The translations under genes and the position numbers were made by a program. From Gammaproteobacteria bacterium (GTDB taxonomy: Bacteria > Pseudomonadota > Gammaproteobacteria > Steroidobacterales > Steroidobacteraceae), in contig DAHUYP010000069.1 of NCBI GenBank assembly GCA_027315105.1, positions 1 through 62,952 of the forward strand: a DNA stretch of 62,952 bases. Reading direction: 5' to 3'. This document shows, one piece after another, positions 37,784 through 46,621 of this stretch. Each line of letters opens with the position of its first letter. The first letter of the stretch is position 1. The notes below the pieces were generated by a model. That model did not search any database and had not been told where the DNA came from. It worked only from the letters and a program-made list of their open reading frames with translations.

Positions 37784-38785
37784 ATGTCGCAGGAACTGCT
37801 CTACTGGCAGGCTCTCAATCGGGCCATGGACGTCGAGATGGCGGCCGATGAGGCCGTGTTCACGCTCGGCGAGGATGTCGGACTGTACGGCGGCAGCTAC
37901 CGCGTCACCGAGGGACTGCACGCCAAGTATGGGGAATGGCGGGTGCGCGACACGCCGATCTCCGAGAACAGCTTCACCGGTCTCGGCGTCGGCGCAGCGC
38001 TGGTGGGCATGCGACCGGTGGTCGAGATCATGACCATCAATTTCCTGCCGTTGGCCCTGGACTCGATCATCAACGGCGCCGCCAAGATCCCATTCATGTC
38101 GGGCGGGCAGTTCAGGATGCCGCTCGTGGTGCGCATGCCCGGCGGCGTCGCCCGCCAGCTCGGGGCACAACACGCCCAGCGCCTCGAGCATACGTTGATG
38201 AACGTCCCGGGACTGCGCATCGCGGTCCCGTCGACCCCGCAGGATGCCTACTGGCAGCTCCGGCAGGCAATCGCCAGCGATGAACCGATCATCCTGCTGG
38301 AGCACGAGTTGCTCTACTTCAGCAAGGGACCGGTGGATCTGCTGGCCGATCCGCCGCCGATGCATCGGGCCGCCCTGCGGCGCGCGGGCCGCGACCTGAC
38401 GATCGTGACCTACTCGCGCCACGCGCTGCTGTCGCAGGATGCCGCCGCCGAGCTGGCCAAGGAGGGCATCGAGGCGGAAGTCATCGATCTGCGCAGTCTC
38501 AAGCCGATCGACTGGGATACCTGCGCCAGCTCGATCGAGAAGTCCCATCGGCTGCTGGTCGTCGAAGAGGACTGCCGCTTCGCCGGTGCCGGCGCCGAAA
38601 TCGCCTCGGCGCTCGCCGAACGCTGCTTCTACTCGCTCGATGCGCCGGTCAGGCGTCTTGCCGGACTCGACATCCCTACCCCGTTCAATGGCACGCTCGA
38701 GGCCGCGACGATCCCCCAGGTGAGCGATATCGTCGTGGCGGCGCGTGCCCTGTGCCAGTCCGGACAGGAATCGAAGGCGTCGTAG
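37784..38785 (+). CDS. pdhB: Pyruvate dehydrogenase-type E1 component, beta subunit
   Basis: A 333-residue partner of the preceding gene. GEDVGLYGGSYRVTEGLHAK and RVRDTPISENSFTGLGVGAA hold the TPP-contacting glutamate; MPGGVARQLGAQHAQRLEHT; C-terminal VIDLRSLKPIDWDT. GGAGACGGGC precedes the ATG. The conserved RTP/E pattern is complete. It is separated by two bases from the E2 start. Confidence 0.93.
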   Translation: MSQELLYWQALNRAMDVEMAADEAVFTLGEDVGLYGGSYRVTEGLHAKYGEWRVRDTPISENSFTGLGVGAALVGMRPVVEIMTINFLPLALDSIINGAAKIPFMSGGQFRMPLVVRMPGGVARQLGAQHAQRLEHTLMNVPGLRIAVPSTPQDAYWQLRQAIASDEPIILLEHELLYFSKGPVDLLADPPPMHRAALRRAGRDLTIVTYSRHALLSQDAAAELAKEGIEAEVIDLRSLKPIDWDTCASSIEKSHRLLVVEEDCRFAGAGAEIASALAERCFYSLDAPVRRLAGLDIPTPFNGTLEAATIPQVSDIVVAARALCQSGQESKAS

Positions 38786-38787
38786 CC

Positions 38788-39957
38788 ATGAACCGGCCCA
38801 TCACCATGCCCGCCCTGTCCGACACCATGAACGACGGACGCCTGGTGCGATGGCTCAGGAAGGTCGGCGATCCGATCCGGAAGGGCGATGCGCTTGCGGA
38901 AGTGGAGACGGACAAGGCGCTGATGGACGTCGAAGCGTTTCACGACGGCGTTCTGACCGGCCCGCTGGCGCCGGAAAATGCACAAGTGCCGGTCGGCAGC
39001 GTGATCGGCTACGTCGCCGACGATGCCGCGCAAACCCCCGGCGCCGGGCGCGCCTCCGCTGCGCCGGCAGCGGCCGCGACGGCGGCGGCGCCGGCAGCAG
39101 CGGCAGCCACTGCGGCCGCGGCAGCGGCCACGGCCAAGACCCCGCCGCCAGCCGGGGCCACGGCGCCCGCGGGCAGCGTACGCGCCTCGCCCTATGCCCG
39201 CAGGCTCGCGCAGCAACTCGGAGTGGATCTGACGAAACTCGACTCGGGGCAGGCGGCCGTGCATGCGGACGCGATCCTGGACGCGGCGCACCGGACTTCA
39301 AAGTCCGATCTGGATGCAGGTCCGCCGTATCGCATCGCCCCGCTGTCGAGCATTCGCGCCTCGGTGGCCCGCACTGTGATCAGGAGCCTGGCGACGCCGG
39401 TGTTCCGCGTTGCCGCCGAGCTGCCCATCGGTCCGCTCAAGAGCGCCGCCGGTCAAGCCAAGGTGTCATTCACCCTCATGTTGGCCCGGGCTGCGGCCCT
39501 GGCCGTGAAGGACAATCCGCTGCTGAATGCTGCCTATACTCCGGAGGGCCTGGCCCTGCGGGAGCGCGTCGATGTCGGCATTGCGATCGACACGCCCGGC
39601 GGACTGATCGCCGCCGTGCTGCGCGACGTCGGCGCACGCAGCCTGGCGCAGCTCGCGGCCGACTGGCACGGCTTGCGCGAGCGCGTCGACAGCCGGCGAC
39701 TGAAGCCCGAGGACTACCGAGGCGCTACCTTTTACCTCTCCAATCTTGGCACGTTCCCCGTGGTGCATAGCTTCGATGCCGTTCTGCCGCCTGGCGCGGC
39801 GGCGATCCTGTGCGTCGGCGCGGCCGAAGGCGAGCGCGCCGTATTCACGCTCGGCTGCGACCATCGGGTGCTCGCCGGGGCCGATGCAGCACGGTTTCTG
39901 CAATCCTTCGCACGGCAGCTCGCCGAGCCCGGCACATTGGCCGGAGGAACTCCCTGA
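38788..39957 (+). CDS. pdhC: 2-oxo acid dehydrogenase E2 (dihydrolipoamide acyltransferase) with altered catalytic motif
   Basis: A 389-residue E2. Residues about 1-78 form one lipoyl domain with the lipoylation lysine in EVETDKALMDVEA. An Ala/Pro linker of about 50 residues follows, then a peripheral-subunit-binding domain (VRASPYARRLAQQLGVDLTK) and the acyltransferase core (about 180-389). The core keeps FYLSNLGTFPVVHSFDAVLP but its catalytic signature reads DHRVLAGADAARF, where almost all E2 enzymes have HRxxDG. The essential-looking Asp is Ala. Either the core is inactive and structural, or a different residue does the job. The linker is a GC-rich Ala repeat. Confidence 0.88.
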   Translation: MNRPITMPALSDTMNDGRLVRWLRKVGDPIRKGDALAEVETDKALMDVEAFHDGVLTGPLAPENAQVPVGSVIGYVADDAAQTPGAGRASAAPAAAATAAAPAAAAATAAAAAATAKTPPPAGATAPAGSVRASPYARRLAQQLGVDLTKLDSGQAAVHADAILDAAHRTSKSDLDAGPPYRIAPLSSIRASVARTVIRSLATPVFRVAAELPIGPLKSAAGQAKVSFTLMLARAAALAVKDNPLLNAAYTPEGLALRERVDVGIAIDTPGGLIAAVLRDVGARSLAQLAADWHGLRERVDSRRLKPEDYRGATFYLSNLGTFPVVHSFDAVLPPGAAAILCVGAAEGERAVFTLGCDHRVLAGADAARFLQSFARQLAEPGTLAGGTP

Positions 39958-40055
39958 GCCATCGCATCGCGGGCGGACCGATGCTCTACTGCGGAGCACG
40001 CGCGGCGCCGCGGCTGTGGGGTCTTGCCGACGCCCGGTACGCACAATCCGCAGCT

Positions 40056-40075
40056 GCCGCGGCGCCTCGGCTTTT
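40056..40075 (+). terminator. Weak terminator-like hairpin after the pdh operon
   Basis: GCCG-N8-CGGC followed directly by TTTT, 98 bp after the E2 stop. A perfect 12-base palindrome CGCGGCGCCGCG at 40001-40012 lies just upstream. Together they probably end the pdh transcript. Confidence 0.35.
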
Positions 40076-40174
40076 GCGTATTGGCCACCTGCATGCCCTC
40101 GTCTATAAGGAGTAGCCGCCCGGAGTGACATGCGCGGGCCGGTTTGGATCGATCATCCATCGGAGAGCGCCACC

Positions 40175-40828
40175 ATGAGAGACGATATGCAGATTCGCCG
40201 CGACGTCGAGGCCGAGCTCGACTGGGATGCCCGGTTCGATTCGCGCAACATCGGCGTCGCGGTCAGGCACGGCGTCGTGGCGCTGACCGGCCGGGTCGGC
40301 TCCTATGCGCAGCGGCGCGCCGCCGAGGAAGCGGCGCAGTTGGTCGCGGGCGTGACCGCGGTCGCGAACGACATCGCGATCGAGCTGCCGTTCGACGCCA
40401 AACTCAGCGACGCCGAGATCGCCGAAACGGCCGTCAACGCCTTGAAGGCCAACGTCTCGGTACCCGCGAACCACATCAAGCTGGTGGTGCGCGACGGCTG
40501 GATCACCCTGCAGGGCCAGGTCGCGCAATGGCACCAGAAGAATGCCGCCGAAACCGCCTTGATCAGTCTGTTCGGCGTCAAGGGCATCACCAATGACATC
40601 GGCATCCGTCCGCAGGCCGCGGCGCAGGACGTGCAGACCAAGATCGAGGAGGCATTTCGGCGGCATGCGCTGCTCGACGCGAAGCGGATCAGCGTGCAGA
40701 ACGCCGCAGGCACGATCACGCTCGAGGGCGAGGTGCACTCGTGGCAGGAGCGCCAGCAGGCCGAGAATGCGGCCTGGCAGGCGCCCGGGGTGGTGCGGGT
40801 GATCGACAACATCAGCGTTCGCCCGTGA
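40175..40828 (+). CDS. Protein with three BON domains
   Basis: A 217-residue protein built of three BON repeats (residues about 5-70, 75-145, 150-217). Each has the pattern of a helix followed by V-x-LTGxV or ITLxGxV: VVALTGRVGSYAQRRAAEEA, WITLQGQVAQWHQKNAAETA and TITLEGEVHSWQERQQAENA. No signal peptide is seen. BON domains bind membranes or phospholipid, as in OsmY. GGAGAG eight bases before the ATG at 40175 fixes the start. Neighbouring universal stress protein suggests a stress role. Confidence 0.9.
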   Translation: MRDDMQIRRDVEAELDWDARFDSRNIGVAVRHGVVALTGRVGSYAQRRAAEEAAQLVAGVTAVANDIAIELPFDAKLSDAEIAETAVNALKANVSVPANHIKLVVRDGWITLQGQVAQWHQKNAAETALISLFGVKGITNDIGIRPQAAAQDVQTKIEEAFRRHALLDAKRISVQNAAGTITLEGEVHSWQERQQAENAAWQAPGVVRVIDNISVRP

Positions 40829-40902
40829 GTCAGCCGCCGAACGCACACTGACGGCAGCTGGCCCGGTGCCGATCGGCCGGCAGGCTCACGCAGACACCCC
40901 TC

Positions 40903-41895
40903 ATGCAGCGCATCCATCGCATCCTGGTGGCCATCAAGGATCCGGCATTGCCCGCGACGCCGGCGCTGTTCAAGGCGGTCCAGCTGGCCCGGCTCCTCAA
41001 CGCGCGGCTCGATCTGTTTCATGCGCTCAGCGAGCCGCTCTATGCCGACAGCTTCATTCACGGCGGTCGCGGCCTGCTGGACGTGCAGCGCGACCTGCAA
41101 TCGCGAGCCGTGCAGCGACTCGAGGCCATGGCCGAACGCTTGCGGGGCCGGGGCTCGCAGCGAGTGCTGCAGTTCGGTGTCGCGGCCGAATGGGACTGGC
41201 CCTCCTACGAGGCCGTGGTGCGGCGGGCGCAGGCTTCCAAGGCGGACCTCATCGTCGCCGATCGGCATACGGGGTCCCATCTTGGCCGCGCGCTGCTGCA
41301 CCTCACGGATTGGGAGCTGCTGCGCCGAAGTTCCGTTCCCGTGCTGCTGGTCAATCGCGCGCGCGCCTATCGACGTCCGCGCGTGCTGGCCGCGCTCGAC
41401 CCCGCGCACCTCGAAAAGCCGCCAGGCCTCGATGCCGACATCCTGCAGCTCGGCGAATCGCTGAGCCACGCGCTGGGCGGACGCCTGTATGCGCTGCACG
41501 CCTATGCGCCACTGCCGCCGGATACGCGACCTGCCGACATCCTTGACCCCAAGCGCGCAGCGCGCGTCCGGGCCGGCGCCGCCGCGACGGCGCGTCGGCG
41601 CCTCGAGCACGGTCTGAGGCGCACCCGCATTGCGCGCGCTCGCCGCCTGGTGATCGGCCTGCCCCCGGCCGACGCGATCGAGGAGACCGCCAACAGCCTG
41701 CGCAGCCAGATGGTCGTGATCGGCGCGGTGGCGCGTTCCGGACTGCAGCGGCTGCTGATCGGCAACACCGCCGAGAGGGTGCTGGATCGGCTGGCATGCG
41801 ACCTGCTGGTCGTCAAGCCACGGGGCTTCAAGGCGCGCGTCGCGCGCGAGACGGCGGGCGTGCGTCTGGTGCCGGCGACCCCCCTGCTCGCCTGA
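40903..41895 (+). CDS. Tandem universal stress protein (UspE-like)
   Basis: A 330-residue protein with two Usp domains. The first starts at IHRILVAIKDPALPATPALF; the second ends with VVIGAVARSGLQRLLIGNTA, the ATP-binding glycine motif, followed by LACDLLVVKP. Double-domain Usp proteins respond to starvation and oxygen limitation. It follows the BON gene by 74 bp and precedes nadE. Confidence 0.9.
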   Translation: MQRIHRILVAIKDPALPATPALFKAVQLARLLNARLDLFHALSEPLYADSFIHGGRGLLDVQRDLQSRAVQRLEAMAERLRGRGSQRVLQFGVAAEWDWPSYEAVVRRAQASKADLIVADRHTGSHLGRALLHLTDWELLRRSSVPVLLVNRARAYRRPRVLAALDPAHLEKPPGLDADILQLGESLSHALGGRLYALHAYAPLPPDTRPADILDPKRAARVRAGAAATARRRLEHGLRRTRIARARRLVIGLPPADAIEETANSLRSQMVVIGAVARSGLQRLLIGNTAERVLDRLACDLLVVKPRGFKARVARETAGVRLVPATPLLA

Positions 41896-41957
41896 GCATG
41901 GCGTTCGCATGGCTGCGCCCAGTGCGGTGTCTTCAGCGCAGGACATCATGATCGCGG

Positions 41958-41985
41958 CGCCGCGCCGATGACACCCGGCGCGGCG
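41958..41985 (+). promoter_or_regulatory. Stem-loop at the nadE translation start
   Basis: CGCCGCGCC and GGCGCGGCG form a perfect nine-base stem. One in-frame ATG (41968) is in its ten-base loop and the next ATG (41986) lies immediately after it. The stem would hide any ribosome-binding site and could control translation. Confidence 0.3.
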
Positions 41986-44025
41986 ATGCCATCCGATTCC
42001 CTCTACGCGCATGGCTTCGCGCGGGTCGCAGCCTGCACGCCGCGCGTAGCGCTCGCCTCGCCGATGCAGAATGCGCGGCGGACGCTCGATCTGGCGCGGC
42101 AGGCCGAGCAGCAACGCGCGACCCTTGCGGTGTTCCCCGAATTGGGACTGGCCGGATATTCCAACGAGGACCTGGCGCAGCAGGACGCGCTGCTCGACGC
42201 GGTCGAGGCAGCGCTCGCCGGCGTGATCGAGAGCAGCCGCGGCCTGGCGGCCGTGCTGGTGCTCGGTGCACCGCTGCGAATCGAGCAGCGTCTATTCAAC
42301 TGCGCGCTGGTCGTTCAGCGCGGCAGGTTGCTCGGCATCGTGCCGAAGACCTACCTGCCGAATTACCGCGAATTCTACGAAAAGCGCCAATACTGCTCCG
42401 CGGTGCAGGCGCTCGGCGACACCGCCGAGGTGGCCGGCGAGCGCGCCGCGTTCGGCAACGATCTGCTGTTCGTGGCGGTGAATTGCCCCGACTTCGTCCT
42501 GCAGGTCGAGATCTGCGAAGACCTCTGGGTGCCGATCCCGCCCAGCACCTACGGGGCGCTCGGCGGCGCCAGCGTGCTCGCGAATCTGTCCGCGAGCAAC
42601 GTCACGCTCGGCAAGTCGGCGTATCGGCGCCTGCTGTGCAGCACCCAGTCCGCCAAATGCATCGCCGCCTACATCTACGCCGCCGCCGGCTACGGTGAAT
42701 CCACGACCGATCTGGCCTGGGACGGACAGGCGATCATCTGCGAAAATGGCGAGGTACTCGCCGAATCGGCGCGCTTCGGCAATGGCGATGAGCTCATACG
42801 GGCCGATATCGATCTGCAGCGATTGCGCCAGGAACGCATGCGCATGACGAGCTTCAACGACTGCGTGCAACTGCATCGGCCGCGCCTGACGGCGCTGCGG
42901 CGCATTGCGTTCGAGCTGTCGCTGCCGGGCGATCCGGCGCCGCTGCAGCGGCGCGTCGCACGTTTCCCGTTCGTCGCCAGTGAGCCTGCGGTGCTGGAGG
43001 AGCGCTGCCGCGAGGTCTACGACATCCAGACCCAGGGCCTGGTGCGGCGCATGCAAGCGACCGGCTTGAGCAAGCCGGTGGTGGGTATCTCCGGTGGCCT
43101 CGATTCCGCGCAGGCGCTGATCGTCGCCGCCAGGGCGGCCGATCGCCTCGGTCTGCCTCGCACCCATGTATTGGCATACGCACTGCCCGGTTTCGGCACC
43201 AGCGCCCGCGCGCACGAGAACGGCATCAGGCTGGCGCAGGCATTGAAGGTCTTGCTCACGCAGATCGACATCCGCCCATCGGTAATGCAGATGCTGCGCG
43301 ACATCGGTCATCCCTACGCCCGCGGGGAACCGCTGTTCGACGTGACCTTCGAGAATGTCCAGGCCGGCCAGCGGGCCTCGCTGCTGTTTCGAATTGCCAA
43401 TCTCGAGCGCGGCCTGGTGATCGGCACCAGCGACCTGTCCGAGCTCGCGCTCGGCTACACCACCTACGGCGTGGGTGACCAGATGAGTCACTATGCCGTC
43501 AATGCCTCGGTGCCGAAGACGCTGCTGCGGCATCTGCTGCACTGGCTGGCTGCGAACGACGAGTTCGGGCCCGAGGTCGGCCGCGTGATCGCCGATATCC
43601 TCGCGCTACCGAGCAGCCCCGAACTGATTCCCACCGGCACGGGCGCCGAACCGCAGTCGGCCGAACAGACCGTGGGACCATACGCGCTGCAGGACTTCTT
43701 TCTCTATTACCTGAGCCGCTTCGGCTTCCGTCCCAGCCGGATTGCGTTTCTCGCGCAGCACGCCTGGTCGGATGCCGCCGCAGGCGACTGGCCGCCAACG
43801 GTGCCGCTCGCCGAGCGCGTGGCCTACGACGCGGCGACGATCCGCCGATGGCTGCGCGTATTCCTCACGCGCTTCATCGAGACCAGCCAGTTCAAGCGCT
43901 CCGCGCTGCCGAACGGGCCGAAGATCGGCTCGGGCGGCTCACTCTCGCCGCGCGCCGACTGGCGGGCGCCGAGCGACGTGCCGGCCGAGGCCTGGCTCGA
44001 CGAGCTCGCGGATCATTGGCCATGA
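41986..44025 (+). CDS. nadE: Glutamine-dependent NAD+ synthase
   Basis: A 679-residue enzyme for the last step of NAD+ synthesis. The N-terminal nitrilase-type glutaminase has its Glu in FPELGLAGYSNED, Lys in VPKTYLPNYREFYEKRQY and Cys in QVEICEDLWVP. The C-terminal synthetase has the PP-loop VVGISGGLDSAQALIV, and GTSDLSELALGYTTYGVGD. The domains are complete. I prefer the ATG at 41986, since known proteins start with a short stretch before the YAHGFARVAA-like segment; an ATG at 41968 is possible. Its stop overlaps the next start in an ATGA. Confidence 0.95.
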   Translation: MPSDSLYAHGFARVAACTPRVALASPMQNARRTLDLARQAEQQRATLAVFPELGLAGYSNEDLAQQDALLDAVEAALAGVIESSRGLAAVLVLGAPLRIEQRLFNCALVVQRGRLLGIVPKTYLPNYREFYEKRQYCSAVQALGDTAEVAGERAAFGNDLLFVAVNCPDFVLQVEICEDLWVPIPPSTYGALGGASVLANLSASNVTLGKSAYRRLLCSTQSAKCIAAYIYAAAGYGESTTDLAWDGQAIICENGEVLAESARFGNGDELIRADIDLQRLRQERMRMTSFNDCVQLHRPRLTALRRIAFELSLPGDPAPLQRRVARFPFVASEPAVLEERCREVYDIQTQGLVRRMQATGLSKPVVGISGGLDSAQALIVAARAADRLGLPRTHVLAYALPGFGTSARAHENGIRLAQALKVLLTQIDIRPSVMQMLRDIGHPYARGEPLFDVTFENVQAGQRASLLFRIANLERGLVIGTSDLSELALGYTTYGVGDQMSHYAVNASVPKTLLRHLLHWLAANDEFGPEVGRVIADILALPSSPELIPTGTGAEPQSAEQTVGPYALQDFFLYYLSRFGFRPSRIAFLAQHAWSDAAAGDWPPTVPLAERVAYDAATIRRWLRVFLTRFIETSQFKRSALPNGPKIGSGGSLSPRADWRAPSDVPAEAWLDELADHWP

Positions 44026-46568
44026 GCGGCGCCGGCCGAACAGCCAGTCCGATCGACGCCTTGCTGCTGTCGGAGATCGAAGGCATTCGGCCTCTGGCGG
44101 AGCTGGCCCTGGACGTGCGCTGGTCCTGGAATCACGCCGCCGATCCGATCTGGAAGCAGCTGGACGCACAGACCTGGGAGCTCACGCACAGCCCCTGGGC
44201 CGTGCTGCAGAGCGTCGCCCGGGACCGGATCCAGCAGCTGATGAGCGATGCCACGTTCCGAGGCAGCGTCGATGTGCTGCTCGAGGCCCGGAAGCGCGCC
44301 ACCCAGTCCCCGGCCTGGTTTCAGCGCAGCCACCCTGACTCGGCATTGACCGGCGTCGCGTACTTCAGCATGGAGTTCATGCTCAGCGAGGCGTTGCCGA
44401 TCTACTCCGGCGGGCTCGGCAACGTGGCTGGCGATCAGCTCAAGGCGGCCGGCGATCTGGGCGTGCCCGTGGTCGGGATCGGGTTGCTGTATCAACAGGG
44501 CTATTTTCGCCAGTTGATCGATCAGGACGGCGCGCAGCAGGCCATATTTCCCTATAACGATCCGGGGCAGCTGCCGATCACGCCGCTGCGCCGCCCGAAC
44601 GGCGAATGGCTGCGCTTCGAGCTGGACTTGCCCGGGCACCCGATCCTGCTGCGCGCCTGGCAGGTACAGGTCGGACGGCTGCGACTCTATCTGCTCGACA
44701 GCAATGATGCCGCCAATCATCCCGTCTATCGGGGCGTCACCGGAGAGCTCTATGGCGGCGGGCAGGAGATGCGCCTGCAGCAGGAACTGGTGCTGGGGAT
44801 CGGCGGCTGGCGCCTGCTGAACATCATCGGATTTCAACCCGAGGTGTGCCACCTGAACGAAGGGCACGCCGCATTTGCGGTACTGGAGCGCGCCCGATGC
44901 TTCATGCAGGACAGCGGGCGGGGCTTCGACGCCGCCATGGCCGCTACGCGCGCCGGCAATCTCTTCACCACGCACACGGCCGTCTCCGCGGGCTTCGATC
45001 GCTTCGATCCGGATCTGATCACGCGCTACCTGGCCGACTACGCCGCCTCGAAGCTGCGCCTGACGCGGCGCGAACTGCTGGCGCTCGGCCGCGTGGATCC
45101 GGACGACGAGACGGAATATTTCAGCATGGCCAACCTCGCGGTACGCGGCAGCGGCGCCGTCAACGGCGTGAGCCGGCTGCACGGATCGGTCAGCCGGCGC
45201 ATCTTCGCGCCGCTGTTCGCACGCTGGCCGGTGGATGAAGTGCCGGTCGGATACGTGACCAACGGCGTACACGTGCCGAGCTGGGACTCGGCCGCCGCGG
45301 ACGCGCTCTGGACCGAGACCTGCGGCAAGGATTGCTGGCTGCAACCGACCGCATCGGCGACGCACCACATCGGCGGCGCCAGCGATGCCGAGCTCTGGCG
45401 GTTCCGCAACATCACGCGCGCAGCGCTGGTGGACTACGCGCGCCGACGGCTGTCGCAGCAGCTCAGCGGAGCGGGCGCGGCGCCCGAAGAGATCGCCAAA
45501 GCGCTGCAGCTGCTCGATGCGCGGATTCTCACGCTCGGCTTCGCGCGCCGGTTCGCCGCCTACAAGCGGCCCAATCTGCTGCTCCACGATCCGGAGCGGC
45601 TGCTGCGGCTGCTCACCGATCCGCAGCGGCCGGTGCAATTGATCATCGCCGGCAAGGCGCATCCGGCCGACGCCGTCGGCCAGGCGTTGATCGCGCAATG
45701 GACCCGGTTCATTCGCACCACGCGCGCGCGGGGCAGCGCCGTATTCCTTGCCGACTACGACATGCTGCTGACCGAGCAGCTGGTGCAAGGGGTGGATCTG
45801 TGGATCAACACGCCGCGGCGGCCATGGGAAGCCAGCGGCACCAGCGGCATGAAGGTACTGGTGAACGGCGGCATCAATCTCTCCGAACTGGACGGTTGGT
45901 GGGCGGAGGCATATACGGGCGAGGTCGGCTGGGCGCTGGGCGATGGTCGCGAACACGGCGAGGACCCCGCCTGGGACGCGGCCGAAGCCGAAGCACTGTA
46001 CCGGCTGCTCGAAGACGAGGTGATACCGCAGTTCTACAGCCGCGATCGCCACGGCATTCCCACCGCCTGGGTGGCGCGCATGCGCCAGAGCATGGCGCAA
46101 CTGACGCCGCAGTACTCCAGCAGCCGCACGGTGCGCGAATACGTCGAGCAGCATTACCTGCCGGCCGCCGCGCGCTACCGCGCGCGCGCGGCCGACCGTG
46201 GCGCCGTCGGCCAGCAGATCGCCGACTGGGGCTCCTCGTTGCAGCAGCATTGGAGCTCAGTGCGCTTCGGCGCCGTGCGCGCAGACACGACGGCCGGGCA
46301 ACATCGATTCGAGATCCCGCTGTACCTGGGCGGCCTCGACGAGAGCGCCGTGCGCGTGGAGCTGTATGCGGAAGGGCAAGGAGGCGGCCCGCCGGAGCGG
46401 CACCGGGCCGTACGCGTGCGGCTGCTCGCCGACAGCGGCAACGCGCATCTGTACAGCGTCGCGGTTGCGGTCACGCGGCCGGCAAACGACTACACCGCCC
46501 GCGTGGTGCCCAATTTCGACGGCGTGTCGGCGCCGCTGGAGGCCGCCGCCATACTCTGGCAGCGATAG
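44022..46568 (+). CDS. glgP: Alpha-glucan (glycogen/maltodextrin) phosphorylase
   Basis: An 848-residue member of the short alpha-glucan phosphorylase family (with an N-terminal DUF3417 region at about 10-120, RPLAELALDVRWSWNHAADP). It releases glucose-1-phosphate from glycogen-like polymer. VAYFSMEFMLSEALPIYSGG with LGNVAGD opens the core; the pyridoxal-phosphate region reads EASGTSGMKVLVNGGINLSE. The last 150 residues resemble a carbohydrate-binding/beta domain. Translation is coupled to nadE by ATGA overlap. Glycogen use during starvation fits the stress-gene neighbourhood. Confidence 0.93.
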   Translation: MSGAGRTASPIDALLLSEIEGIRPLAELALDVRWSWNHAADPIWKQLDAQTWELTHSPWAVLQSVARDRIQQLMSDATFRGSVDVLLEARKRATQSPAWFQRSHPDSALTGVAYFSMEFMLSEALPIYSGGLGNVAGDQLKAAGDLGVPVVGIGLLYQQGYFRQLIDQDGAQQAIFPYNDPGQLPITPLRRPNGEWLRFELDLPGHPILLRAWQVQVGRLRLYLLDSNDAANHPVYRGVTGELYGGGQEMRLQQELVLGIGGWRLLNIIGFQPEVCHLNEGHAAFAVLERARCFMQDSGRGFDAAMAATRAGNLFTTHTAVSAGFDRFDPDLITRYLADYAASKLRLTRRELLALGRVDPDDETEYFSMANLAVRGSGAVNGVSRLHGSVSRRIFAPLFARWPVDEVPVGYVTNGVHVPSWDSAAADALWTETCGKDCWLQPTASATHHIGGASDAELWRFRNITRAALVDYARRRLSQQLSGAGAAPEEIAKALQLLDARILTLGFARRFAAYKRPNLLLHDPERLLRLLTDPQRPVQLIIAGKAHPADAVGQALIAQWTRFIRTTRARGSAVFLADYDMLLTEQLVQGVDLWINTPRRPWEASGTSGMKVLVNGGINLSELDGWWAEAYTGEVGWALGDGREHGEDPAWDAAEAEALYRLLEDEVIPQFYSRDRHGIPTAWVARMRQSMAQLTPQYSSSRTVREYVEQHYLPAAARYRARAADRGAVGQQIADWGSSLQQHWSSVRFGAVRADTTAGQHRFEIPLYLGGLDESAVRVELYAEGQGGGPPERHRAVRVRLLADSGNAHLYSVAVAVTRPANDYTARVVPNFDGVSAPLEAAAILWQR

Positions 46569-46621
46569 CCGGCGAGCACACGGCAACTCGCCCCCGGCAG
46601 CGCCTGACCGCGGCCGGGCGC

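Noticed and set aside
36608-38548. 646-codon minus-strand frame opposite pdhA and pdhB
   Set aside because: Composition of a shadow frame with no start signal; the plus-strand genes are unmistakable.
39060-39180. Alanine-rich GC repeat resembling a tandem repeat element
   Set aside because: It is the flexible Ala/Pro linker of the E2 protein, a normal feature of the family.
39665-39680. TGGCACG with GC twelve bases on (sigma-54-like) inside the E2 gene
   Set aside because: Within coding sequence, followed by no promoterless gene. Such short matches are expected by chance in GC-rich DNA.
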